A stretch of DNA of 30,466 nucleotides, taken from positions 1 to 30,466 of the forward strand of contig NW_027018404.1 in assembly GCF_032854445.1 (NCBI RefSeq), given 5' to 3'. Below the pieces are notes generated by a model that was not told the origin of the DNA, did no database searches, and saw nothing but the letters and a program-made list of their open reading frames with translations. Source of the stretch: Liolophura sinensis (lineage: Eukaryota > Mollusca > Polyplacophora > Chitonida > Chitonidae). Position numbers and translations under genes: made by a program. This document shows, one piece after another, positions 1 through 9,631 of this stretch (position 1 is its first letter; the number at the start of each line of letters is the position of its first letter).

Positions 1-105
1 GAAATCGGCTACATTAACTATGTACAATCGCGACTGGTCATTACTATATTCAACTTTTCATTATAAGTTATGTGCCCTTCGGTAGCCCAGACGACGTCAA
101 ATCTT

Positions 106-118
106 TGGGCCAAGCCCA
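106..118. other. TGGGC-loop-GCCCA hairpin in the spacer
   Basis: TGGGC and GCCCA form 5-bp arms around a 3-nt loop. The loop is CAA in most copies and AAA in others (656-668, and near 20708, 22584, 24461, 25011 and 26888). The innermost four base pairs stay intact in the copies checked. Copies reading GCCCG (near 22590, 24468, 25018, 26895) lose the outermost pair. It is absent from short units. Arms this short could arise by chance. Confidence 0.5.
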
Positions 119-175
119 TTTAACTCACCCAGCAGTTGTCTTACTTCTAAGTCGAAGACAAACTCAATGTCTTTA

Positions 176-187
176 TCTACATGTAGA
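176..187. other. 12-bp perfect palindrome TCTACATGTAGA
   Basis: TCTACATGTAGA is its own reverse complement. One mismatch outward, the symmetry continues with TTT on the left against AAA on the right, giving an imperfect 20-bp dyad (172-191). It lies 16 bases into the core, so every unit carries it, long or short. Eight copies carry a single T-to-G change (CTACAGGTAG), near 1281, 3481, 11078, 20779, 21329, 22657, 25083 and 26961. The left arm on the minus strand reads AGATAAAG, which resembles a GATA-factor site. Function is unknown; it could be a protein-binding dyad or a cruciform former. Confidence 0.7.
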
Positions 188-203
188 AAAACCACACCAT
201 TTG

Positions 204-216
204 TATATAAAAAAAA
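204..216 (+). promoter_or_regulatory. TATA-like element running into a variable A-run
   Basis: TATATAAA matches the eukaryotic TATA-box consensus TATAWAAR and runs straight into a homopolymer of 6 to 9 A, depending on the copy. Monomer length follows this run: 548-bp units have A6, 549 A7, 550 A8 and 551 A9 in the copies checked. In the two tandem copies near 18604 and 19155 it reads TATATC followed by A8. Promoter activity is only possible; AT-rich repeats produce this motif readily and no initiator or transcript is known here. Confidence 0.35.
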
Positions 217-222
217 CACAAG

Positions 223-252
223 GTACTTGATACAGTCCGCTGTAAAAAGTAC
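223..252. other. 30-nt interrupted stem-loop (dyad)
   Basis: The arms are GTACTT + GA + TACAG, then a TCCG loop, then CTGTA + AA + AAGTAC. GTACTT pairs with AAGTAC (6 bp) and TACAG with CTGTA (5 bp), across a 2x2 internal loop. It occurs in the core of every unit. Many observed substitutions fall in the loop or next to it: TCTG (near 1336, 3536, 11132, 26466), TACG (near 24588, 27015), TCCA (near 27568) and CAATCC (near 19732, 22160, 24038). A few break a stem pair (ACATGATAC near 1325, 3525, 11121, 13000; CCGCAG near 21388). It could form a cruciform in DNA or a hairpin in RNA. Confidence 0.6.
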
Positions 253-345
253 AATTGAACACTGACCCACATCAATAAGGTGCCAAAAGATGCGCAATTG
301 GGCCAGGCATCTCCAGCTGTTGAAAAATTGCAAATTTCCTTGGTT

Positions 346-353
346 TCCATGGA
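346..353. other. TCCATGGA 8-bp palindrome
   Basis: This is a perfect 8-bp palindrome in the core, just left of the GTAAGAGCCGTTG segment. One recurrent variant, CCATGCAG, breaks it in a subset of monomers (near 7725, 10147, 15552, 18748, 19299, 21725, 23603, 26030, 28781 and 30431). This makes it a useful subfamily marker; most of those copies also read GGTCTGC downstream. Confidence 0.5.
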
Positions 354-371
354 GTAAGAGCCGTTGCTGGG

Positions 372-379
372 CACGTGAT
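372..379. promoter_or_regulatory. CACGTG site (E-box; minus strand reads ATCACGTG)
   Basis: CACGTGAT sits near the right end of the core. CACGTG is the palindromic E-box bound by many bHLH proteins, and the minus-strand ATCACGTG fits the RTCACRTG consensus of the budding-yeast centromere element CDEI. No CDEIII-like sequence is present, so this is resemblance only. It is intact in nearly all copies. It is changed to CAAGTG in four (6971-6976, 9392-9397, 14795-14800, 17219-17224), each immediately before a short unit. Confidence 0.4.
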
Positions 380-509
380 CTTGACATCAATGATTATTCA
401 TTTGTGGCTACAGCCAAAAGTATTGGTCGGAGAGCAACGCGGTTTGCACCATTCGATTTATCGTCCAAAAATACGTCGGATTAGCCTCTTACCAGCAGCA
501 TTGGAACAG

Positions 510-543
510 TTTTTCCACTTTTGGATTTTTGCCTGGTCTTTTT
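510..543. other. T-tract cluster, possible curved DNA
   Basis: Four T-runs lie close together at about 510-514, 519-522, 526-530 and 539-543, an average spacing close to one helical turn. The core has only + strand A-tracts, so the monomer has a marked strand asymmetry. Phased A/T tracts are known to bend DNA; bending here is inferred from spacing alone. The cluster belongs to the spacer and is missing from short units. Confidence 0.45.
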
Positions 544-548
544 GCTAA
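541..548. other. Hypervariable junction after the T-tracts
   Basis: Between the last T-tract and AAATCGGCTAC a few bases take many states, while both flanks are nearly constant. Examples are GCTAATTG (copy 1), TTTTTTAATTG (near 1090), GCTATTTG (1643), GAGAATTG (3294, 10892), GCGAATTG (4394 and many others), GGGAATTG (5494, 6593, 13318), GCGAATAG (10340), GCTAATTTA (21143) and TTTTGTAATTG (27871, 29524). It is useful for tracking which monomers are copies of each other. Confidence 0.7.
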
Positions 549-3500
549 TTGAAATCGGCTACATTAACTATGTACAATCGCGACTGGTCATTACTATATT
601 CAACTTTTCATTATAAGTTATGTGCCCTTCGGTAGCCCAGACGACGTCAAATCTTTGGGCAAAGCCCATTTAACTCACCCAGCAGTTGTCTTACTTCTAA
701 GTCGAAGACAAACTCAATGTCTTTATCTACATGTAGAAAAACCACACCATTTGTATATAAAAAAAACACAAGGTACTTGATACAGTCCGCTGTAAAAAGT
801 ACAATTGAACACTGACCCACATCAATAAGGTGCCAAAAGATGCGCAATTGGGCCAGGCATCTCCAGCTGTTGAAAAATTTCAAATTTCCTTGGTTTCCAT
901 GGAGTAAGAGCCGTTGCTGGGCACGTGATCTTGACATCAATAATTATTCATTTGTGGCTACAGCCAAAAGTATTGGTCGGAGAGCAACGCGGTTTGCACC
1001 ATTCGATTTCTCGTCAAAAAATACGTCGGATTAGCCTCTTACCAGCAGCATTGGAACCGTTTCTCCACTTTTGGATTTTTGCCTGGTATTTTTTTTAATT
1101 GAAATCGGCTACATTAACTATGTACAATCGCGACTGGTCATTACTATATTCAACTTTTCATTATAAGTTATGTGCCCTTCGGTAGCCCAGACGACGTCAA
1201 ATCTTTGGGCCAAGCCCATTTAACTCACCCAGCAAATGTCTTACTTCTAAGTCGAAGACAAACTCAATGTCTTTATCTACAGGTAGAAAAACCACACCAT
1301 TTGTATATAAAAAAACACAAGGTACATGATACAGTCTGCTGTAAAAAGTACAATTGAACACTGACCCACATCAATAAGGTGCCAAAAGATGCGCAATTGG
1401 GCCAGGCATCTCCAGCTGTTGAAAAATTGCAAATTTCTATGGTTTCCATGGAGTAAGAGCCGTTGCTGGGCACGTGATCTTGACATCAATGATTATTCAT
1501 TTGTGGCTACAGCCAAAAGTATTGGTCGGAGAGCAACGCGGTTTGCACCATTCGATTTCTCGTCAAAAAATACGTCGGATTAGCCTCTTACCAGCAGCAT
1601 TGGAACAGTTTTTCCACTTTTGGATTTTTGCCTGGTCTTTTTGCTATTTGAAATCGGCTACATTAACTATGTACAATCGCGACTGGTCATTACTATATTC
1701 AACTTTTCATTATAAGTTATGTGCCCTTCGGTAGCCCAGACGACGTCAAATCTTTGGGCCAAGCCCATTTAACTCACCCAGCAGTTGTCTTACTTCTAAG
1801 TCGAAGACAAACTCAATGTCTTTATCTACATGTAGAAAAACCACACCATTTGTATATAAAAAAAACACAAGGTACTTGATACAGTCCGCTGTAAAAAGTA
1901 CAATTGAACACTGACCCACATCAATAAGGTGCCAAAAGATGCGCAATTGGGCCAGGCATCTCCAGCTGTTGAAAAATTGCAAATTTCCTTGGTTTCCATG
2001 GAGTAAGAGCCGTTGCTGGGCACGTGATCTTGACATCAATGATTATTCATTTGTGGCTACAGCCAAAAGTATTGGTCGGAGAGCAACGCGGTTTGCACCA
2101 TTCGATTTCTCGTCACAAAATACGTCGGATTAGCCTCTTACCAGCAGCATTGGAACAGTTTTTCCACTTTTGGATTTTTACCTGGTCTTTTTGCTAATTG
2201 AAATCGGCTACATTAACTATGTACAATCGCGACTGGTCATTACTATATTCAACATTTCATTATAAGTTATGTGCCCTTCGGTAGCCCAGACGACGTCAAA
2301 TCTTTGGGCCAAGCCCATTTAACTCACCCAGCAAATGTCTTACTTCTAAGTCGAAGACAAACTCAATGTCTTTATCTACATGTAGAAAAACCACACCATT
2401 TGTATATAAAAAAAAACACAAGGTACTTGATACAGTCCGCTGTAAAAAGTACAATTGAACACTGACCCACATCAATAAGGTGCCAAAAGATGCGCAATTG
2501 GGCCAGGCATCTCCAGCTGTTGAAAAATTGCAAATTTCCTTGGTTTCCATGGAGTAAGAGCCGTTGCTGGGCACGTGATCTTGACATCAATGATTATTCA
2601 TTTGTGGCTACAGCCAAAAGTATTGGTCGGAGAGCAACGCGGTTTGCACCATTCGATTTCTCGTCACAAAATACGTCGGATTAGCCTCTTACCAGCAGCA
2701 TTGGAACAGTTTTTCCACTTTTGGATTTTTGCCTGGTCTTTTTGCTAATTGAAATCGGCTACATTAACTATGTACAATCGCGACTGGTCATTACTATATT
2801 CAACTTTTCATTATAAGTTATGTGCCCTTCGGTAGCCCAGACGACGTCAAATCTTTGGGCCAAGCCCATTTAACTCACCCAGCAAATGTCTTACTTCTAC
2901 GTCGAAGACAAACTCAATGTCTTTATCTACATGTAGAAAAACCACACCATTTGTATATAAAAAAAACACAAGGTACTTGATACAGTCCGCTGTAAAAAGT
3001 ACAATTGAACACTGACCCACATCAATAAGGTGCCAAAAGATGCGCAATTGGGCCAGGCATCTCCAGCTGTTGAAAAATTGCAAATTTCCTTGGTTTCCAT
3101 GGAGTAAGAGCCGTTGCTGGGCACGTGATCTTGACATCAATAATTATTCATTTGTGGCTACAGCCAAAAGTATTGGTCGGAGAGCAACGCGGTTTGCACC
3201 ATTCGATTTCTCGTCACAAAATACGTCGGATTAGCCTCTTACCAGCAGCATTGGAACAGTTTTTCCACTTTTGGATTTTTGCCTGGTCTTTTTGAGAATT
3301 GAAATCGGCTACATTTACTATGTACCATCGCGACTGGTCATTATTATGTTCAACTTTTCATTATAAGTTATGTTCCCTTCGGTAGCCCAGACGACGTCAA
3401 ATCTTTGGGCCAAGCCCATTTAACTCACCCAGCAAATGTCTTACTTCTAAGTCGAAGACAAACTCAATGTCTTTATCTACAGGTAGAAAAACCACACCAT

Positions 3501-4495
3501 TTGTATATAAAAAAACACAAGGTACATGATACAGTCTGCTGTAAAAAGTACAATTGAACACTGACCCACATCAATAAGGTGCCAAAAGATGCGCAATTGG
3601 GCCAGGCATCTCGAGCTGTTGAAAAATTGCAAATTTCTATGGTTTCCATGGAGTAAGAGCCGTTGCTGGGCACGTGATCTTGACATCAATGATTATTCAT
3701 TTGTGGCTACAGCCAAAAGTATTGGTCGGAGAGCAACGCGGTTTGCACCATTCGATTTCTCGTCAAAAAATACGTTGGATTAGCCTCTTACCAGCAGCAT
3801 TGGAACAGTTTTTCCACTTTTGGATTTTTGCCTGGTCTTTTTGCTATTTGAAATCGGCTACATTAACTATGTACAATCGCGACTGGTCATTACTATATTC
3901 AACTTTTCATTATAAGTTATGTGCCCTTCGGTAGCCCAGACGACGTCAAATCTTTGGGCCAAGCCCATTTAACTCACCCAGCTGTTGTCTTACTTCTAAG
4001 TCGAAGACAAACTCAATGTCTTTATCTACATGTAGAAAAACCACACCATTTGTATATAAAAAAAACACAAGGTACTTGATACAGTCCGCTGTAAAAAGTA
4101 CAATTGAACAGTGACCCACATCAATAAGGTGCCAAAAGATGCGCAATTGGGCCAGGCATCTTCAGCTGTTGAAAAATTGCAAATTTCCTTGGTTTCCATG
4201 GAGTAAGAGCCGTTGCTGGGCACGTGATCTTGACATTAATGATTATTCATTTGTGGCTACAGCCAAAAGTATTGGTCGGAGAGTAACGCGGTTTGCACCA
4301 TTGGATTTCTCGTCAAAAAATACGTCGGATTAGCCTCTTACCAGCAGCATTGGAACAGTTTTTCCACTTTTGGATTTTTGCCTGGTCTTTTTGCGAATTG
4401 AAATCGGCTACATTAACTATGTACAATCGCGACTGGTCATTACTATATTCAACTTTTCATTATAAGTTATGTGCCCTTCGGTAGCCCAGACGACG

Positions 4496-5034
4496 TCAAA
4501 TCTTTGGGCCAAGCCCATTTAACTCACCCAGCAGTTGTCTTACTTCTAAGTCGAAGACAAACTCAATGTCTTTATCTACATGTAGAAAAACCACACCATT
4601 TGTATATAAAAAAAACACAAGGTACTTGATACAGTCCGCTGTAAAAAGTACAATTGAACACTGACCCACATCAGTAAGGTGCCAAAAGATGCGCAATTGG
4701 GCCAGGCATCTCCAGCTGTTGAAAAATTGCAAATTTCTATGGTTTCCATGGAGTAAGAGCCGTTGCTGGGCACGTGATCTTGACATCAATGATTATTCAT
4801 TTGTGGCTACAGCCAAAAGTATTGGTCGGAGAGCAACGCGGTTTGCACCATTCGATTTCTCGTTACAAAATACGTCGGATTAGCCTCTTACCAGCAGCAT
4901 TGGAACAGTTTTTCTATTTGTGGATTTTTGCCTGGTCTTTTTGCGAATTGAAATCGGCTACATTTACTATGTACAATCGCGACTGGTCATTATTATGTTC
5001 AACTTTTCATTACAAGTTATGTGCCCTTCGGTAG
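4496..5034. repeat. Full-length monomer carrying the S1 short-unit marker
   Basis: This is the only full-length unit with CATCAGTAAGG (near 4672), otherwise found in the six S1 short units. Its right part (CGTTACAAAA, TTTCTATTTGTGG, CATTTACTATG, ATTATGTTC, CATTACAAG) matches the sequence that follows short unit 3 in B2, and its left part matches the full monomer before short unit 3. It looks like the product of an exchange that removed one 226-bp step. A gain in B2 is the alternative. Confidence 0.6.
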
Positions 5035-6985
5035 CCCAGACGACGTCAAATCTTTGGGCCAAGCCCATTTAACTCACCCAGCAAATGTCTTACTTCTAAG
5101 TCGAAGACAAACTCAATGTCTTTATCTACATGTAGAAAAACCACACCATTTGTATATAAAAAAAAACACAAGGTACTTGATACAGTCCGCTGTAAAAAGT
5201 ACAATTGAACACTGACCCACATCAATAAGGTGCCAAAAGATGCGCAATTGGGCCAGGCATCTCCAGCTGTTGAAAAATTGCAAATTTCCTTGGTTTCCAT
5301 GGAGTAAGAGCCGTTGCTGGGCACGTGATCTTGACATCAATGATTATTCATTTGTGGCTACAGCCAAAAGTATTGGTCGGAGAGCAACGCGGTCTGCACC
5401 ATTCGATTTCTCGTCACAAAATACGTCGGATTAGCCTCTTACCAGCAGCATTGGAACAGTTTTTCCACTTTTGGATTTTTGCCTGGTCTTTTTGGGAATT
5501 GAAATCGGCTACATTAACTATGTACAATCGCGACTGGTCATTACTATATTCAACTTTTCATTATAAGTTATGTGCCCTTCGGTAGCCCAGACCACGTCAA
5601 ATCTTTGGGCCAAGCCCATTTAACTCACCCAGCAAATGTCTTACTTCTAAGTCGAAGACAAACTCAATGTCTTTATCTACATGTAGAAAAACCACACCAT
5701 TTGTATATAAAAAAAAACACAAGGTACTTGATACAGTCCGCTGTAAAAAGTACAATTGAACACTGACCCACATCAATAAGGTGCCAAAAGATGCGCAATT
5801 GGGCCAGGCATCTCCAGCTGTTGAAAAATTGCAAATTTCCTTGGTTTCCATGGAGTAAGAGCCGTTGCTGGGCACGTGATCTTGACATCAATGATTATTC
5901 ATTTGTGGCTACAGCCAAAAGTATTGGTCGGAGAGCAACGCGGTCTGCACCATTCGATTTCTCGTCACAAAATACGTCGGATTAGCCTCTTACCAGCAGC
6001 ATTGGAACAGTTTTTCCACTTTTGGATTTTTGCCTGGTCTTTTTGCGAATTGAAATCGGCTACATTAACTATGTACAATCGCGACTGGTCATTACTATAT
6101 TCAACTTTTCATTATAAGTTATGTGCCCTTCGGTAGCCCAGACGACGTCAAATCTTTGGGCCAAGCCCATTTAACTCACCCAGCAAATGTCTTACTTCTA
6201 AGTCGAAGACAAACTCAATGTCTTTATCTACATGTAGAAAAACCACACCATTTGTATATAAAAAACACAAGGTACTTGATACAGTCCGCTGTAAAAAGTA
6301 CAATTGAACACTGACCCACATCAATAAGGTGCCAAAAGATGCGCAATTGGGCCAGGCATCTCCAGCTGTTGAAAAATTGCAAATTTCCTTGGTTTCCATG
6401 GAGTAAGAGCCGTTGCTGGGCACGTGATCTTGACATCAATGATTATTCATTTGTGGCTACAGCCAAAAGTATTGGTCGCAGAGCAACGCGGTTTGCACCA
6501 TTCGATTTCTCGTCAAAAAATACGTTGGATTAGCCTCTTACCAGCAGCATTGGAACAGTTTTTCCACTTTTGGATTTTTGCCTGGTCTTTTTGGGAATTG
6601 AAATCGGCTACATTAACTATGTACAATCGCGACTGGTCATTACTATATTCAACTTTTCATTATAAGTTATGTGCCCTTCGGTAGCCCAGACGACGTCAAA
6701 TCTTTGGGCCAAGCCCATTTAACTCACCCTGCAAATGTCTTACTTCTAAGTCGAAGACAAACTCAATGTCTTTATCTACATGTAGAAAAACCACACCATT
6801 TGTATATAAAAAAAACACAAGGTACTTGATACAGTCCGCTGTAAAAAGTACAATTGAACACTGACCCACATCAATAAGGTGCCAAAAGATGCGCAATTGG
6901 GCCAGGCATCTCCAGCTGTTGAAAAATTGCAAATTTCCTTGGTTTCCATGGAGGAAGAGCCGTTGCTGGGCAAGTGATCTTGACA

Positions 6986-7210
6986 AACTCAATGTCTTTA
7001 TCTACATGTAGAAAAACCACACCATTTGTATATAAAAAAACACAAGGTACTTGATACAGTCCGCTGTAAAAAGTACAATTGAACACTGACCCACATCAGT
7101 AAGGTGCCAAAAGATGCGCAATTGGGCCAGGCATCTCCAGCTGTTGAAAAATTGCAAATTTCCTTGGTTTCCATGGAGTAAGAGCCGTTGCTGGGCACGT
7201 GATCTTGACA
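6986..7210. repeat. Short unit 1 (225 bp, lineage S1)
   Basis: A core module without spacer. The left junction reads CTTGACA-AACTCAATG. It carries the CATCAGTAAGG marker near 7094 and an A7 run. The full monomer before it has CAAGTG instead of CACGTG and GGAGGAAG instead of GGAGTAAG. Confidence 0.9.
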
Positions 7211-9406
7211 TCAATGATTATTCATTTGTGGCTACAGCCAAAAGTATTGGTCGGAGAGCAACGCGGTTTGCACCATTCGATTTCTCGTTACAAAATACGT
7301 CGGATTAGCCTCTTACCAGCAGCATTGGAACAGTTTTTCTACTTGTGGATTTTTGTCTGGTGTTTTTGCGAATTGAAATCGGCTACATTTACTATGTACA
7401 ATCGCGACTGGTCATTATTATGTTCAACTTTTCATTACAAGTTATGTGCCCTTCGGTAGCCCAGACGACGTCAAATCTTTGGGCCAAGCCCATTTAACTC
7501 ACCCAGCAAATGTCTTACTTCTAAGTCGAAGACAAACTCAATGTCTTTATCTACATGTAGAAAAACCACACCATTTGTATATAAAAAAAACAAAAGGTAC
7601 TTGATACAGTCCGCTGTAAAAAGTACAATTGAACACTGACCCACATTAATAAGGTGCCAAAAGATGCGCAATTGGGCCAGGCATCTCCAGCTGTTGAAAA
7701 ATTGCAAATTTCCTTGGTTTCCATGCAGTAAGAGCCGTTGCTGGGCACGTGATCTTGACATCAATGATTATTCATTTGTGGCTACAGCCAAAAGTATTGG
7801 TCGGAGAGCAACGCGGTCTGCACCATTCGATTTCTCGTCACAAAATACGTCGGATTAGCCTCTTACCAGCAGCATTGGAACAGTTTTTCCACTTTTGGAT
7901 TTTTACCTGGTCTTTTTGCGAATTGAAATCGGCTACATTAACTATGTACAATCGCGACTGGTCATTATTATATTCAACTTTTCATTATAAGTTATGTGCC
8001 CTTCGGTAGCCCAGACGACGCCAAATCTTTGGGCCAAGCCCATTTAACTCACCCAGCAAATGTCTTACTTCTAAGTCGAAGACAAACTCAATGTCTTTAT
8101 CTACATGTAGAAAAACCACACCATTTGTATATAAAAAACACAAGGTACTTGATACAGTCCGCTGTAAAAAGTACAATTGAACACTGACCCACATCAATAA
8201 GGTGCCAAAAGATGCGCAATTGGGCCAGGCATCTCCAGCTGTTGAAAAATTGCAAATTTCCTTGGTTTCCATGGAGTAAGAGCCGTTGCTGGACACGTGA
8301 TCTTGACATCAATGATTATTCATTTGTGGCTACAGCCAAAAGTATTGGTCGGAGAGCAACGCGGTTTGCACCATTCGATTTCTCGTCAAAAAATACGTTG
8401 GATTAGCCTTTTACCAGCAGCATTGGAACAGTTTTTCCACTTTTGGATTTTTGCCTGGTCTTTTTGCTAATTGAAATCGGCTACATTAACTATGTACAAT
8501 CGCGACTGGTCATTACTATATTCAACTTTTCATTATAAGTTATGTGCCCTTCGGTAGCCCAGACGACGTCAAATCTTTGGGCCAAGCCCATTTAACTCAC
8601 CCAGCAAATGTCTTACTTCTAAGTCGAAGACAAACTCAATGTCTTTATCTACATGTAGAAAAACCACACCATTTGTATATAAAAAACACAAGGTACTTGA
8701 TACAGTCCGCTGTAAAAAGTACAATTGAACACTGACCCACATCAATAAGGTGCCAAAAGATGCGCAATTGGGCCAGGCATCTCCAGCTGTTGAAAAATTG
8801 CAAATTTCCTTGGTTTCCATGGAGTAAGAGCCGTTGCTGGACACGTGATCTTGACATCAATGATTATTCATTTGTGGCTACAGCCAAAAGTATTGGTCGG
8901 AGAGCAACGCGGTTTGCACCATTCGATTTCTCGTCAAAAAATACGTCGGATTAGCCTCTTACCAGCAGCATTGGAACAGTTTTTCCACTTTTGGATTTTT
9001 GCCTGGTCTTTTTGCTAATTGAAATCGGCTACATTAACTATGTACAATCGCGACTGGTCATTACTATATTCAACTTTTCATTATAAGTTATGTGCCCTTC
9101 GGTAGCCCAGACGACGTCAAATCTTTGGGCCAAGCCCATTTAACTCACCCTGCAAATGTCTTACTTCTAAGTCGAAGACAAACTCAATGTCTTTATCTAC
9201 ATGTAGAAAAACCACACCATTTGTATATAAAAAAAACACAAGGTACTTGATACAGTCCGCTGTAAAAAGTACAATTGAACACTGACCCACATCAATAAGG
9301 TGCCAAAAGATGCGCAATTGGGCCAGGCATCTCCAGCTGTTGAAAAATTGCAAATTTCCTTGGTTTCCATGGAGTAAGAGCCGTTGCTGGGCAAGTGATC
9401 TTGACA

Positions 9407-9631
9407 AACTCAATGTCTTTATCTACATGTAGAAAAACCACACCATTTGTATATAAAAAAACACAAGGTACTTGATACAGTCCGCTGTAAAAAGTACAAT
9501 TGAACACTGACCGACATCAGTAAGGTGCCAAAAGATGCGCAATTGGGCCAGGCATCTCCAGCTGTTGAAAAATTGCAAATTTCCTTGGTTTCCATGGAGT
9601 AAGAGCCGTTGCTGGGCACGTGATCTTGACA
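9407..9631. repeat. Short unit 2 (225 bp, lineage S1)
   Basis: A core module with the same breakpoint, the CATCAGTAAGG marker near 9515 and an A7 run. Its neighbour before the junction has CAAGTG. It lies 2421 bp after short unit 1, which is four full units plus one short. Confidence 0.9.

Larger units (their letters stand above)
161..386. repeat. 226-bp core module of the monomer
   Basis: This is the part of the monomer present in every unit, long and short. It begins at AACTCAATGTC, just after a GACA, and ends at the GACA of CTTGACA. It contains all the strongest symmetry elements: the 12-bp palindrome, the TATA/A-run, the 30-nt dyad, the TCCATGGA palindrome and the CACGTG site. Its A-tracts (187-191, 209-216, 244-248, 285-288, 323-327) all lie on the + strand. 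The module boundaries are defined by the junctions of nine short units. That the core is sufficient for whatever keeps the satellite in place is an inference. Confidence 0.85.
1..550. repeat. Reference monomer (copy 1)
   Basis: The first full copy runs from GAAATCGGCT to the base before the next GAAATCGGCT at 551; this phase is arbitrary. By count it holds 225 G+C of 550 (41%). From left to right it contains a TCGCGA palindrome (28-33), a GGGC/GCCC hairpin (106-118), a 12-bp palindrome (176-187), a TATA-like element with an A-run (204-216), a 30-nt interrupted dyad (223-252), a CAGCTG E-box (314-319), a TCCATGGA palindrome (346-353), a CACGTG site (372-377), a T-tract cluster (510-543) and a variable junction (541-548). 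It carries a private ATTTATCGTCC variant around 465-475, shared with the copy near 29990. No protein-coding constraint is apparent. Confidence 0.95.
387..710. repeat. 324-bp dispensable spacer module (copy 1 to copy 2)
   Basis: This segment starts at TCAATGATTATTC and ends at GTCGAAGACA. It is exactly the part missing from all nine short units. It is bounded by GACA on both sides, and the two boundary regions also share TCAATG (GACA-TCAATG on the left, GACA-AAC-TCAATG on the right), so misalignment of the two sites could explain its loss. It holds the T-tract cluster, the hypervariable junction, the subfamily-diagnostic sites near 565-600 and the GGGC/GCCC hairpin. Confidence 0.85.
1..2749. 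repeat. Region A: full-length monomers
   Basis: Five full-length monomers lie here with no short unit. Monomer 2 has a GGGCAAAGCCC loop variant, AATAATTATTC instead of AATGATTATTC near 938, and a distinctive TATTTTTTTTAATTG right end near 1086-1100. Monomer 3 has the ACAGGTAG and ACATGATACAGTCTG variants. No gene or other feature was found in this stretch. Confidence 0.8.

Noticed and set aside
64-100. CENP-B box
   Set aside because: TTCG occurs in CCTTCGGTAGCC and ATTCGATTT, but neither continues to the required A and CGGG of the consensus on either strand.
82-108. Possible RNA polymerase III promoter boxes (TAGCCCAGACG like an A box, CGTCAAATC like a B box), hinting at a tRNA or tRNA-derived SINE
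   Set aside because: The two elements nearly touch, whereas A and B boxes are normally tens of bases apart, and both have mismatches. No cloverleaf can be drawn.
250-290. Hammerhead ribozyme, as in some roughly 500-bp animal satellites
   Set aside because: The nearest match on the minus strand is TTGATGT (CTGATGT in S1 units); the required CTGANGA core with a following GAAA is absent on both strands.
97-390. Recurrent minus-strand reading frame of about 97 codons, and its 65-114 codon variants
   Set aside because: It overlaps other frames of similar length and its reading frame changes whenever the A-run changes by one base, giving proteins with different tails in neighbouring copies. It matches no family I recognise.
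1474-1734. Recurrent plus-strand reading frame of 86 codons (and the 64-codon frame overlapping it)
   Set aside because: Two plus-strand frames and one minus-strand frame stay open over the same bases, variants include amino-acid changes and stops, and no domain, signal peptide or gene context is recognisable. It is a by-product of stop-poor repeat sequence.
3607-3618. Honeybee AvaI satellite (remembered as about 547 bp), suggested by monomer length
   Set aside because: The AvaI site CYCGRG is not conserved; CTCGAG was noticed only in the variant monomer near 3611 and its copy near 11208. Length alone is not evidence of identity.
6948-6976. Short units as insertions of a separate element
   Set aside because: The short unit is entirely monomer core sequence with a microhomology junction, so an internal deletion or unequal exchange explains it without an inserted element.
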